This document shows, in pieces, positions 15,561 through 24,973 of a DNA stretch of 64,000 nt. Origin of the DNA: Paucibacter sp. DJ2R-2. GTDB taxonomy: Bacteria > Pseudomonadota > Gammaproteobacteria > Burkholderiales > Burkholderiaceae_C. The DNA is taken from the NCBI RefSeq assembly GCF_025717675.1, contig NZ_JAJIRT010000005.1, positions 62,001-126,000 on the forward strand. Direction: 5' to 3'. Within the stretch, counting starts at the first letter, position 1, and each line of letters opens with the position of its first letter. The translations under genes and the position numbers were made by a program. Under the pieces are notes generated by a model that ran no database searches, was not told where the DNA came from, and saw only the letters and a program-made list of their open reading frames with translations.

Positions 15561-16409
15561 ATGAACACATACATTGCACGGCCCGAGCTGGCCTCGCCCG
15601 AGCCCCACAGTACCCGGCCCTTCATCGAGGTGCAGGGCGCCGAGATGGTGTTCCACAGCCGCAAGGGCAGCTTCCACGCCCTGCAGAACATCCATCTGCA
15701 GGTTCGGCGCGGCGAGTTCCTCACCTTGATCGGCCATTCGGGTTGCGGCAAGTCGACCCTGCTCAATCTGATTGCCGGCCTGCTGCAGCCCAGCGCCGGT
15801 GTGCTGTTGTGCGACAACCGCGAGATCCGTGAGCCCGGCCCCGAGCGCGCCGTGGTGTTCCAGAACCATTCGCTGCTGCCCTGGCTCAGCTGTTTCGACA
15901 ATGTGCTGCTGGGCGTGCATGCGGTGTTCGGCAAGAGCGAGTCGCGCGCGCGCCTGCAGGAACGCAGCCAGGCGGCGCTGGAGTTGGTCGGCATGGCCCA
16001 CGCGGCGCAGAAGCGGCCGCAGGAGATCTCGGGCGGCATGAAGCAGCGCATCGGCATCGCCCGTGCGCTGGCCATGGAACCCAAGGTCTTGTTGATGGAT
16101 GAGCCTTTCGGCGCGCTCGATGCGCTGACCCGCACCCATTTGCAGGACGAGCTGCTCAAGATCGTGGCCCGCACCCAGAGCACGGTGGTGATGGTGACCC
16201 ACGATGTCGACGAGGCCGTGCTGCTGTCGGACCGCATCGTCATGATGAGCAACGGCCCTGCCGCCACCATCGGCGAGATCCTGGACGTGAACCTGCCACG
16301 ACCGCGCGAGCGTGTGGCCCTGGCCGAGCAGCCCGCGTATGCGCGTGCGCGCAAGGCGGTGATCGATTTTCTCTACACCCGCCATGCCCCTGTGGAGCGT
16401 GCCGCATGA
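15561..16409 (+). CDS. nrtC: Nitrate ABC transporter ATP-binding protein (NrtC/NrtD type)
   Basis: A 282-residue ATPase with Walker A GHSGCGKST (58-66), Q-loop FQNHSLLPWLS, signature ISGGMKQR, Walker B KVLLMDEPFGALD and H-loop VTHDVDEA. It matches the ATPase domain of nitrate, sulfonate and taurine importers but lacks the C-terminal NrtA-like sensor domain of cyanobacterial NrtC, so by domain it equals NrtD. It begins 8 bases after nrtB and its stop overlaps nirB (ATGA). It energises nitrate/nitrite import. Confidence 0.9.
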   Translation: MNTYIARPELASPEPHSTRPFIEVQGAEMVFHSRKGSFHALQNIHLQVRRGEFLTLIGHSGCGKSTLLNLIAGLLQPSAGVLLCDNREIREPGPERAVVFQNHSLLPWLSCFDNVLLGVHAVFGKSESRARLQERSQAALELVGMAHAAQKRPQEISGGMKQRIGIARALAMEPKVLLMDEPFGALDALTRTHLQDELLKIVARTQSTVVMVTHDVDEAVLLSDRIVMMSNGPAATIGEILDVNLPRPRERVALAEQPAYARARKAVIDFLYTRHAPVERAA

Positions 16410-18913
16410 ACGCCCCAACCCCGAACGCCGGGCTCAAGCCCGCGGCCAGGAAGCTGCGATTGGTGCTGATCGGCAATGGCATGGCTGGCGTGCGCACGCT
16501 GGAAGAACTGCTCAAGCTGGAGCCCGATCTCTATGACATCACCGTCTTTGGCGCCGAGCCCCATCCCAACTACAACCGCATCCTGCTCAGCCCGGTGCTG
16601 GCCGGCGAGCAGACGCTGGACGAGATCATCCTCAACCCGCTGGACTGGTATGTCGAGAACGGCATCACCCTGCATCTGGGCAAGACGGTCACCGCGATCG
16701 ACCGCCTGCGGCGCGTGGTCACGGCCAGCGACGGCAGCGAGGCGCCCTATGACCGTCTGCTGATCGCCACCGGCTCCGTGCCCTTCGTGCCGCCGATTCC
16801 GGGCAAGGACCTGGACGGCGTGCTGGCCTACCGCGACATCGCCGACACCGAGGCCATGATTGCGGCCGCGGCACGCTACCAGCATGCGGTCGTCATCGGC
16901 GGCGGCTTGCTGGGCCTGGAGGCGGCCAACGGGCTGATGCTGCGCGGCATGCAAGTGACCGTGGTCCATCTCGGCGAGAGCCTGATGGAGCGCCAGCTCG
17001 ACGAGACCGCCGGCGATCTCTTGCGCCAGTCCCTGCAGGCGCGCGGCCTGCGCTTTCTGCTCGGAGCGCAGACCCAGGCGCTGATCGCCGAGCGCCCGGC
17101 CGCAAGCACTGCGCAGGGTGAAACAAGCCCAGCCCGGCAGCGCGTGCTGGCCGTGCAGTTCAAGGACGGCCGCGAGATCCCGGCCGACCTGGTCGTCATG
17201 GCGGCCGGCATCCGCCCCAACACCGCCCTGGCCGAGTCGGCCGGCCTGCTGTGCGAGCGCGGCATCGTCGTCAGCGACAGCCTGCAGACCCGCACCGATC
17301 CGCGCATTTATGCCGTCGGCGAATGCGCGGCGCACCGCGGCATCGCCTATGGCCTGGTGGCACCGCTGTTCGAGCAGGCCAAGGTCTGCGCCAACCACCT
17401 GGCGCAGTTGGGGCTGGGTCGCTACCTCGGTTCTCAGACCAGCACCAAGCTCAAGGTCACCGGCATTGACCTGTTCTCGGCCGGCAACTTCAGCGGCGGC
17501 GAAGGCACCGAAGAAATCGTCATGAGCGACCCCTTTGCCGGCGTCTACAAGAAGCTGGTGATCCAGGCGGACCGCCTGGTCGGCGCCTGCCTCTACGGCG
17601 ACACGGTGGATGGCAGCTGGTACTTCAAGCTGCTGCGCGAGGGCCGCAAGATCAGCGACATCCGCGACCGCCTGATGTTCGGCGAGTCGAACATTGGCGA
17701 TGTTGGCCACCAGGGCCACAACCGAGCCGCAGCCATGGCCGACAGCGACGAGGTCTGTGGCTGCAATGGGGTCAGCAAGGGCGCGATCTGCAAGGCCATC
17801 AAGGACAAGGGCCTGTTCACGATCGAGGATGTGCGCAAGCACACCAAGGCCAGCGCCTCCTGTGGCTCGTGCACCGGCCTGGTCGAGCAACTGCTGATGG
17901 CCACGGCCGGTGGGGACTACTCCGCCGCGCCCGGCAAAAAAGCGATGTGCGGCTGCACCGAGCTGAGCCATCAGGAGGTTCGTGACGCCATTGTCGAGCG
18001 GCATCTGACCCGGCTGGATGAGCTCTACGCGGCGCTGTCCTGGCGCAGCCCCAATGGCTGCGCCAGCTGCCGGCCGGCCTTGAATTACTACCTGATTTCC
18101 AGCTGGCCCAAGGAGGCGCAGGACGACCCGCAGTCGCGCCTGATCAACGAACGCGCCCATGCCAACATCCAGAAGGACGGCAGCTACAGCGTGATCCCGC
18201 GCATGTGGGGCGGCGAGACCTCGGCCGACGAGCTGCGCCGCATCGCCGACGCGGTCGACAAATACAAGATCCGCACCGTCAAGGTCACCGGTGGCCAGCG
18301 CATCGATCTGCTGGGCGTGCGCAAGGAGGATCTGCCGGCGGTCTGGAAGGACATCGGCATGCCCTCGGGTCACGCCTATGCCAAGGCCTTGCGCACCGTG
18401 AAGACCTGCGTTGGTTCCGATTGGTGCCGGGTCGGCACGCAGGACAGCACGGCCATGGGCAAGACCCTGGAGCGGGCCATGTGGCGCATGTACGCGCCGC
18501 ACAAGGTCAAGTTCGCCGTCTCGGGCTGCCCGCGCAACTGCGCGGAGTCCGGCATCAAGGACGTGGGCATCATCGGCGTGGACAGCGGCTGGGAGATGTA
18601 CATCGGCGGCAATGGCGGCATCAAGACCGAGGTGGCGCAGTTCTTCACCAAACTCAAGACGGCCGAGGAGGTGCTGGAGTACACCGGCGCCTTCATGCAG
18701 CTCTACCGCAAGGAGGGCTGGTATCTGGAGCGCACCGTGCACTACCTGGCGCGCGTCGGCATGGCCCACGTCAAGCAACGCATCCTCGACGATGCCGAGG
18801 GCCGGCGCGCCCTCTGGGCCGAGCTGCAGTTCGCGCTCGACGGCGAGCCCGACCCCTGGGTGGAGCTGGATCAGGCGCGGGTCGACCGGCGCCAGTTCGA
18901 GTTGCTGGCATGA
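16406..18913 (+). CDS. nirB: NAD(P)H-dependent nitrite reductase, large subunit
   Basis: An 835-residue cytoplasmic enzyme reducing nitrite to ammonium with six electrons. Order of domains: FAD/NAD(P)H module (LVLIGNGMAGVRTLEELL at the start; VVIGGGLLGLEAANGL near 155), a BFD-like [2Fe-2S] domain (CGCNGVSKGAIC...CGSC, about 445-495), then ferredoxin-like and siroheme/4Fe-4S domains. The siroheme cysteines are present as CVGSDWC and GCPRNC (C-x5-C and C-x3-C). Length is typical. The start overlaps nrtC and the stop overlaps nirD, so the reductase is made with its transporter. Siroheme would come from the operon's cobA product. Confidence 0.95.
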   Translation: MNAPTPNAGLKPAARKLRLVLIGNGMAGVRTLEELLKLEPDLYDITVFGAEPHPNYNRILLSPVLAGEQTLDEIILNPLDWYVENGITLHLGKTVTAIDRLRRVVTASDGSEAPYDRLLIATGSVPFVPPIPGKDLDGVLAYRDIADTEAMIAAAARYQHAVVIGGGLLGLEAANGLMLRGMQVTVVHLGESLMERQLDETAGDLLRQSLQARGLRFLLGAQTQALIAERPAASTAQGETSPARQRVLAVQFKDGREIPADLVVMAAGIRPNTALAESAGLLCERGIVVSDSLQTRTDPRIYAVGECAAHRGIAYGLVAPLFEQAKVCANHLAQLGLGRYLGSQTSTKLKVTGIDLFSAGNFSGGEGTEEIVMSDPFAGVYKKLVIQADRLVGACLYGDTVDGSWYFKLLREGRKISDIRDRLMFGESNIGDVGHQGHNRAAAMADSDEVCGCNGVSKGAICKAIKDKGLFTIEDVRKHTKASASCGSCTGLVEQLLMATAGGDYSAAPGKKAMCGCTELSHQEVRDAIVERHLTRLDELYAALSWRSPNGCASCRPALNYYLISSWPKEAQDDPQSRLINERAHANIQKDGSYSVIPRMWGGETSADELRRIADAVDKYKIRTVKVTGGQRIDLLGVRKEDLPAVWKDIGMPSGHAYAKALRTVKTCVGSDWCRVGTQDSTAMGKTLERAMWRMYAPHKVKFAVSGCPRNCAESGIKDVGIIGVDSGWEMYIGGNGGIKTEVAQFFTKLKTAEEVLEYTGAFMQLYRKEGWYLERTVHYLARVGMAHVKQRILDDAEGRRALWAELQFALDGEPDPWVELDQARVDRRQFELLA

Positions 18914-19323
18914 AGACCATGGAGACCTCAATGACGACGATGGACACCCAAGCGGCGGACTGGACGCGGGTCTGCCACATCAAGGAGATTCCGGTGCTCG
19001 GCGCGCGCCAGCTGCAGCGCCCGCAAGGGCCGGCCGTGGCTTTGTTCAGGACCGCGGACGAGCGCGTGTTTGCCTTGCTCGACCGTTGCCCGCACAAGGG
19101 CGGGCCGCTGAGCCAAGGCCTGGTCTTCGGCCATGCGGTCGCCTGCCCCTTGCACAACTGGACCATTGCCCTGGACAGCGGCCAGGCCCTGGCGCCCGAT
19201 CAGGGCTGTTCGGCCCGCTTCAGCGTGCAATTGCGCGAGGGCGAGGTCTGGCTGCGCCGCAGCGAGCTGGACAGCCTGGGCCTGGAGTTCGCGCCGCTGC
19301 AGGCCGGGCCTTGCGGTGCTTGA
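18910..19323 (+). CDS. nirD: Nitrite reductase small subunit (Rieske protein)
   Basis: A 137-residue Rieske-type partner of NirB. Cluster ligands are seen as C60-P-H62 and C79-P-L-H82. The ATGA overlap with nirB fixes the start at 18910; a second in-frame ATG at 18931 would trim seven residues. In known NirBD enzymes this subunit stabilises the complex. nasA begins four bases after its stop. Confidence 0.93.
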   Translation: MKTMETSMTTMDTQAADWTRVCHIKEIPVLGARQLQRPQGPAVALFRTADERVFALLDRCPHKGGPLSQGLVFGHAVACPLHNWTIALDSGQALAPDQGCSARFSVQLREGEVWLRRSELDSLGLEFAPLQAGPCGA

Positions 19324-19327
19324 AACC

Positions 19328-22171
19328 ATGAACGAGGCCAAGGACACCCGTTCCACTTGCCCCTACTGCGGCGTCGGTTGCGGCCTCATCATCGAAAGCG
19401 TGGCCGGTGAGATCCGCGGCGTGCGCGGTGACCCTGAGCATCCGGCCAATGCCGGCCGTTTGTGCAGCAAGGGCGCCACCCTGCATCTGACGGCCACGCC
19501 GCTGATCCAGCGCAGCCGCCGGCTCTTGCAGCCGGCCTGGCGGCCCGAGCGCGGCGCGCCGGCGCAGGCGCAGCGCTGGGATCAGACCCTGCCGCGCCTG
19601 GCCGAGCGCCTGGCCGAGATCCACCGCAGCCATGGGCCGGATGCGATCGGCTTCTACATCTCGGGCCAATTGCTGACGGAGGACTACCACGCCTTCAACA
19701 AGCTGGCGCGTGGCCTGGTCGGCACCAACAACATCGACAGCAACTCGCGCCTGTGCATGAGTTCGGCCGTGGTCGGCTACAAGCAGAGCCTGGGCGCCGA
19801 CGCCCCGCCTTGCTGCTATGAGGACATCGAGCAGGCCGGCTGCGTGCTGATCAGCGGCGCCAATCCGGCCTGGGCTCACCCCATCCTCTTCCGTCGCATG
19901 GAGGCCGCGCGCGCCGCCCGGCCCGAGATGAAGATCATCGTCGTCGACCCGCGTCGCACCGAAAGCGCCGAGTTCGCCGATCTGCATCTGCAGATCCTGC
20001 CGGGCAGCGATGTCGCGCTCTGCCTGGGTTTGCTGCACGCCTGCATCTGGGAAGGCTGGATTGCCGAGGACTTCATCGCCGCCCACACCGAAGGCTTTGC
20101 CGCCTTGAAGGAGCTGGCGCGCGGCTACACGCCGCGCGAGGCCGCGCGCTTGTGCGGCATCCAGGAGGCCGACCTGTTGACGGCCGCGCGCTGGTTCGCG
20201 CTCAGCCCGGCCAGCCTGTCGCTCTACTGCCAAGGCCTGAACCAGAGCAGCAGCGGCAGCGACAAAAACAGCGCCCTGATCAATCTGCACCTGGCCACGG
20301 CCCAGATCGGCCGGCCCGGGGCCGGGCCTTTTTCGCTGACCGGCCAGCCCAATGCCATGGGCGGGCGCGAAGCCGGCGGCATGGCGACGCTGCTGCCCGG
20401 CCACCGCGACCCGGCCGACGCCGCACACCGCGCCGAGATCGCCGCGCTCTGGGGCGTGGACGCGCTGCCGGAGCGGCCGGGCAAGAGTGCGGTCGAGCTG
20501 TTCGAGGCCGCTGCGCGTGGCGAGATCAAGGCGCTCTGGATCGCCTGCACCAACCCGGCTCAATCCATGCCCGACCAGGCCCTGGTGCGGCGCGCATTGG
20601 AGGCCTGCGAGTTGGTCATCCTGCAGGACTGCTTTGCCGATACCGCCACCGCGCCCTATGCCGATGTCTTGCTGCCCGCTGCCGGCTGGGGCGAGAAAGA
20701 AGGCACGGTCAGCAACAGCGAGCGCCGCATCAGCCGGGTGCGCGCCGCCATCGCGCCGCCCGGCGAGGCGCGGCCGGACTGGCAGATCGTGCGCGATCTG
20801 GCCCAGCATCTGGAGCCGCTGCTGCGTCCGGGCCGGCCGGGCTTGTTCGAGTTTGAGCGCAGTGAGCAGCTGTGGCTGGAGCACCGCGCCGCTACCTTGG
20901 GCCGTGACCTCGACATCGGTGGCCTCAGCTATGCCTTGCTGGACGCCCAAGGCCCGCAGCAATGGCCGTTTCCGGCCGGCGCCCTGCGCGGCCAGGCCCG
21001 GCTGTACCAGGACGGGCGTTTTGCAACGCCCGACGGCCGGGCGCGCTTCATCGCCCGGCCTTGGCAGGCGCCGCGCGACAAGATCGATGCCAAATACCCC
21101 TTGGGCCTGAACACCGGCCGCCTGCGTGAGCACTGGCATGGCATGAGCCGCAGCGGTCAGGTGCCGCGTCTGTTTGGCCATGAACCGCGACCGCTGCTGC
21201 GGCTGAATCCGCAGGACATGCCGCGCCGCGGCCTGGCCGATGGTGATCTGGTCCGCTTGAGCTCGCGCCGCGGCGAGATGGTTTTGGCGGTGCAGGGCGA
21301 TGCCCGCGTGCGGCCCACCCTGGCCGATCTGCCCATGCACTGGGGCCAGGACCATGTGTCCGGGCGGGACAGCCAGGGCCGGCCGCTGCTGGGTGTCAAT
21401 GCGCTGAGTCAGCCGGCTTTTTGCCCGGACTCCCGCCAGCCCGAGCTGAAATTCACCGCCGTGGCCGTTCACAAGCTGGACCTGCCCTGGCGGCTCAGTG
21501 CCGCGGCATGGGTGTCGGGCGATGCGGTGGCCACTGTGGGTCGGGCCTTGTCGGCGCTGCTGTCCGAGTTCGACTATGCGCACTGCCTGCCGGTGGCAGC
21601 GCCGGCCGGGCTGCCGCCCGAGGAGGGCTTGCAGGGCTGGAGCCTGGAGGCGGCCAGCGCCGCGCCGGTGGCGCCGGAGCTTTTGCGGCGCATCGGTGAT
21701 CTGCTCGGCCTGCGTGGCGCGCGCCTGCTCCGTTATGTGGACGGCCAGCGTGGTCGCAGCCGCCTGGCGCTGCTGGACGAGGGCGGTCATCAGGCCCGGC
21801 TGCGCGCCGTCCTGACGGTGGGCTCGGTCGGTGAGGGCGCTTGGGTGCAAGCACTGTGGCGCAGTGCGGCCCTGGCTGCACCCTATGGCCGCCGTCTGCT
21901 GGAGCCGGCCGAAGTCGATCTCTCGGACGCCGGGCCGCCGGCCGCTGCGCCCAGCCCCCAGGTCTGCAACTGCCTCGATGTCAGCGAGGCGCGCATCCGG
22001 GCGCAACTGGCGAGCTGCGCTGGCAGCCCGGCCGAGCGCCTGGCCGCGCTGCAGCAGGCCCTGGCCTGCGGCACGCAGTGCGGCTCCTGTCTGCCGGCGC
22101 TGCGCCGGCTGGAGCGCAGCACGGCGCCTGCTCTTGTTTCTTCAGCCCCTTGCCTGGAGTCTCAGCCATGA
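19328..22171 (+). CDS. nasA: Assimilatory nitrate reductase, catalytic subunit
   Basis: A 947-residue molybdopterin enzyme reducing nitrate to nitrite in the cytoplasm. The N-terminal [4Fe-4S] ligands are C11, C14, C18 and C46. Molybdopterin-binding blocks follow (NNIDSNSRLCMSSAVVGYKQ; LYCQGLNQSSSGSDKN; GQPNAMGGREAGG), and a C-terminal MoCo domain. The last 70 residues carry a BFD-type [2Fe-2S] domain (CNCLDVSE...CGTQCGSC), which would accept electrons from a separate reductase. No such NasB reductase gene is in the operon. No Tat signal is present, fitting an assimilatory role. It overlaps cobA (ATGA). Confidence 0.95.
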   Translation: MNEAKDTRSTCPYCGVGCGLIIESVAGEIRGVRGDPEHPANAGRLCSKGATLHLTATPLIQRSRRLLQPAWRPERGAPAQAQRWDQTLPRLAERLAEIHRSHGPDAIGFYISGQLLTEDYHAFNKLARGLVGTNNIDSNSRLCMSSAVVGYKQSLGADAPPCCYEDIEQAGCVLISGANPAWAHPILFRRMEAARAARPEMKIIVVDPRRTESAEFADLHLQILPGSDVALCLGLLHACIWEGWIAEDFIAAHTEGFAALKELARGYTPREAARLCGIQEADLLTAARWFALSPASLSLYCQGLNQSSSGSDKNSALINLHLATAQIGRPGAGPFSLTGQPNAMGGREAGGMATLLPGHRDPADAAHRAEIAALWGVDALPERPGKSAVELFEAAARGEIKALWIACTNPAQSMPDQALVRRALEACELVILQDCFADTATAPYADVLLPAAGWGEKEGTVSNSERRISRVRAAIAPPGEARPDWQIVRDLAQHLEPLLRPGRPGLFEFERSEQLWLEHRAATLGRDLDIGGLSYALLDAQGPQQWPFPAGALRGQARLYQDGRFATPDGRARFIARPWQAPRDKIDAKYPLGLNTGRLREHWHGMSRSGQVPRLFGHEPRPLLRLNPQDMPRRGLADGDLVRLSSRRGEMVLAVQGDARVRPTLADLPMHWGQDHVSGRDSQGRPLLGVNALSQPAFCPDSRQPELKFTAVAVHKLDLPWRLSAAAWVSGDAVATVGRALSALLSEFDYAHCLPVAAPAGLPPEEGLQGWSLEAASAAPVAPELLRRIGDLLGLRGARLLRYVDGQRGRSRLALLDEGGHQARLRAVLTVGSVGEGAWVQALWRSAALAAPYGRRLLEPAEVDLSDAGPPAAAPSPQVCNCLDVSEARIRAQLASCAGSPAERLAALQQALACGTQCGSCLPALRRLERSTAPALVSSAPCLESQP

Positions 22172-23010
22172 AGAACTCATCTGCTTGCTTGCATCCGGTC
22201 AGCCTGGTCGGAGCCGGCCCCGGTGACCCGGAGCTGCTGACCCTGCAGGCCTTGAAGCGCCTGCAAGCGGCCGAGCTCATCCTCTGCGACGACCTGGTCG
22301 ATGCCCGCGTGCTGGCCCTGGCCCACCCGGCGGCGCGGGTCTTGCGGGTCGGCAAGCGCGGCGGCTGCGTCTCGACCGAGCAGAGCTTCATCCATGAGCT
22401 GATGATCCGCGAGGCGCGCGCCGGACGGCGCGTGTTGCGCCTCAAGGGCGGCGACCCCTTTGTCTTCGGCCGCGGTGCCGAGGAGGTCGATGCGCTGCGC
22501 GCCGCCGGCCTTTCTGTCGAGGTGCTGCCGGGCATCACCGCCGGCATTGCCTCCCCGGCCAGCATCGGCATTCCGGTCACCGACCGGCGCCATGCACCCG
22601 GCGTGGCTTTTGTCACCGGCCACAGCCGGCCGGAGCTCGGCCAGGACGCGGGCCCGGCCGGTCCCGACTGGGCCGCGCTCGCGCGCAGCGGGCTGAGCCT
22701 GGTCATTTATATGGGCTTGAGCCGCATCGAGGACACGGTGGCCGCCTTGTGCGCCGGAGGCCTGGCCGGCACCACACCGGCGGCCGTCATTGCCGCGGCC
22801 CACACGCCGCAGCAGCGCCAAGCCGTCTGCACCCTGGAGAGTCTCGCCACCACCGTGCGCGAGCAGGGCCTGGCCAGCCCGGCCATCATCGTCATCGGCA
22901 CCGTCGTCTTGCAGGCCCATGCTGGAGCCTCGGGTTTGCCGCTGGATTTGCAGCCGGATTCGTTGGGGAAACCGCTGGTGGAACTGCAGCGGAGCTTGCG
23001 CCAGGCCTGA
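22168..23010 (+). CDS. cobA: Uroporphyrinogen-III C-methyltransferase
   Basis: A 280-residue SAM-dependent methyltransferase making precorrin-2, first step to the siroheme needed by NirB. Motifs are VGAGPGDPELLTL (residues 13-25), LKGGDPFVFGRGAEE, and GITAGIASPASIGIPVTDR. It lacks the dehydrogenase/ferrochelatase half found in CysG, so that step must be encoded elsewhere. As last gene of the nrt-nir-nas operon (ATGA overlap with nasA) it is probably the nitrate-inducible copy. Confidence 0.93.
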   Translation: MKNSSACLHPVSLVGAGPGDPELLTLQALKRLQAAELILCDDLVDARVLALAHPAARVLRVGKRGGCVSTEQSFIHELMIREARAGRRVLRLKGGDPFVFGRGAEEVDALRAAGLSVEVLPGITAGIASPASIGIPVTDRRHAPGVAFVTGHSRPELGQDAGPAGPDWAALARSGLSLVIYMGLSRIEDTVAALCAGGLAGTTPAAVIAAAHTPQQRQAVCTLESLATTVREQGLASPAIIVIGTVVLQAHAGASGLPLDLQPDSLGKPLVELQRSLRQA

Positions 23011-23110
23011 AGCTTCCTGTGCGGCCGAGGGTCTGCACGCGCGAGCAGCCCGAAACTGCTGGTAGGCTGCGCGCAATGCCACTGTTGCGTCTGCGGTCGC
23101 CCTTCTTGCC

Positions 23111-23890
23111 ATGAGCTTTCTTGCCATCGATATCGGCAACACGCGCCTGAAATGGGCGCTTTACGCCTCGCCCCAGCCGGGCGCGGTGCTCTTGGCGCAT
23201 GGGGCTGTGTTCCTGGAGAACATCGACCAGCTGGCCGACAGCGACTGGCGCGCCTTGCCGGCGCCGCACAGCGTGCTGGGCTGCAATGTGGCCGGGGATG
23301 CGGTGCGCCGCCGTGTCGAGGAGCAGCTGGAACTTTGGGACATCGAGCCGCGCTGGGTGGTCAGCAGCGCGCAGGCGGGCGGCGTCACCAATGGCTATGA
23401 CCACCCGGGCCGGCTCGGTACCGATCGCTTCGTGGCCTTGATCGGCGCGCGCGCCCATGTGCTGGCGCGGGCCACGGCCGAGCGGCCGGCGCGCGCGGCC
23501 CTGGTGGTGATGATTGGCACGGCCGTGACGGTCGATGCGCTCGATGCCAGCGGGCGTTTTCTGGGCGGGCTGATCATGCCCGGCCACGGCATCATGCTGC
23601 GCGCGCTGGAAGGCGGCACGGCCGGCCTGCGCGTGCCCACCGGCGAGGTGCGCGAGTTCCCGACCAACACCTCGGACGCGCTGACCAGCGGCGGCACTTA
23701 CGCCATCACCGGCGCCATCGAACGCATGCATCGCCACCTGCAGAAGCGCGAGGGCGCCATGCCCTTGACCCTGATGACCGGCGGTGCCGGCTGGAAGGTA
23801 TCACCGACCCTGGACATCGAGCACGAGCTGGTCGACTCGCTGATCTTCGACGGCATGCTGGCGCTGCAGTCGCATCGGCTGGCGCTGTAG
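23111..23890 (+). CDS. coaX: Type III pantothenate kinase
   Basis: A 259-residue ATP-dependent kinase, first step of coenzyme A synthesis. The N-terminal phosphate-binding loop [11 protein letters not shown], the pantothenate-site stretch [31 protein letters not shown] and [22 protein letters not shown] are all family hallmarks. The gene stands 100 bp after cobA with its own ATG; in many betaproteobacteria it follows birA, which is not here. The stop abuts that of the convergent potassium channel gene with no bases between. Confidence 0.94.
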   Translation: MSFLAIDIGNTRLKWALYASPQPGAVLLAHGAVFLENIDQLADSDWRALPAPHSVLGCNVAGDAVRRRVEEQLELWDIEPRWVVSSAQAGGVTNGYDHPGRLGTDRFVALIGARAHVLARATAERPARAALVVMIGTAVTVDALDASGRFLGGLIMPGHGIMLRALEGGTAGLRVPTGEVREFPTNTSDALTSGGTYAITGAIERMHRHLQKREGAMPLTLMTGGAGWKVSPTLDIEHELVDSLIFDGMLALQSHRLAL

Positions 23891-24682
23891 TCAGCCTGGC
23901 TCGCGTCGCTGGCGAAGCTCGTCCTTGAGCTCGGCCAGCTCTTGGTGCACGCTGCGCAGCTGCGCGTGCAGGTCGCGCAAAATGTCTTCCTCCATGCGCC
24001 GCTCCGAGGTCTCCACCCACATGGCCGCAATCGCCGCCGTGACCAGAGACAGCACGGCATAACCGAGCAGCACGACGAAGACCGAGAAGATCTTGGAAGC
24101 GGCTGTGGTGGGCACGATGTCACCGAAGCCCACCGTGGCCGCGGTGGTGAAGGCCAGCCAGAGGCCGTCGCCCAGGGTGCTGGCACGCGGCTCCAAAGCC
24201 CAGAAGCCGACGCCGCACATGCCCAGCACCAGCAGGGACAGCAAGAGCAGATAGCCCAGGCCGCCACGCGTCACCCAGCTCTTGACCGCCCAGACCATGC
24301 GCAGCAAGGTCAGCATGGCAATCACCAGGCGGATGGCCAAGGCGGCCTGAGATTCATTGCTGGGCGGTATCAAGGCCGCCACCGGCAGCAGCACGACCAG
24401 ACAGAGATCGAGCAGATTGCCTCGCAGGTATTGGCGCGGATGGCTGCAGTGCCGTGCCACCCGCCAGAGCGAGGTGGTCACCAGGGCTGCTGCCACCAGG
24501 TAGATGGCCACGGCCAGCGGCGTGGGCAGCGATTCCAGCAGCTCGATGTAGAAGGCCGGAATCGTGCACATCAAGGCCACCAGCACCGGCCAGCGCCAGA
24601 ACTTCTCGGCGCGCACGGCGCCGGCATTGAGGGCGCTGGGCCGGCTCAGGCCCCAGCTTCGGGTGGGCAGTCGGTGTGGCAT
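23891..24682 (-). CDS. Voltage-gated-like potassium channel
   Basis: A 263-residue integral membrane protein with about six hydrophobic segments and the pore sequence TTAATVGFGDIVP, in which Phe replaces the commoner Tyr of TVGYGD. The C-terminal cytoplasmic tail (ETSERRMEEDILRDLHAQLRSVHQELAELKDEL) is a predicted coiled coil, likely for tetramer assembly. The fourth helix region has several arginines (LAIRLVIAMLTLLRMVW), consistent with a weak voltage sensor. No RCK domain is present. It is monocistronic and convergent with coaX. Confidence 0.85.
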   Translation of the reverse strand: MPHRLPTRSWGLSRPSALNAGAVRAEKFWRWPVLVALMCTIPAFYIELLESLPTPLAVAIYLVAAALVTTSLWRVARHCSHPRQYLRGNLLDLCLVVLLPVAALIPPSNESQAALAIRLVIAMLTLLRMVWAVKSWVTRGGLGYLLLLSLLVLGMCGVGFWALEPRASTLGDGLWLAFTTAATVGFGDIVPTTAASKIFSVFVVLLGYAVLSLVTAAIAAMWVETSERRMEEDILRDLHAQLRSVHQELAELKDELRQRREPG

Positions 24683-24973
24683 GGCGCGAGCTTAAGCGCC
24701 GGGGCCAGGCTGCGAATTGATGTAAGACAAGATGCGGAGGCGGAGCGGAGCGCTCTCGCTGGAGGATTCGTGCCGCGAGCGAGGCTGAGTCCGGCCTGGC
24801 GCCTGAGGTACATCAGACCCGTGCCCAACGCAGCAGCTCTGTCGCATGGACTTGGGCGCTCCCTGCGTTGCTCAGCCGCATCCTGCCGCAGGCTTCCTGA
24901 GCGGATATATAGCGCCCCAGAGGCGCCAGCACATCAATAATGCAATTGCAGGTGGACTTTGACTAGGACGGCT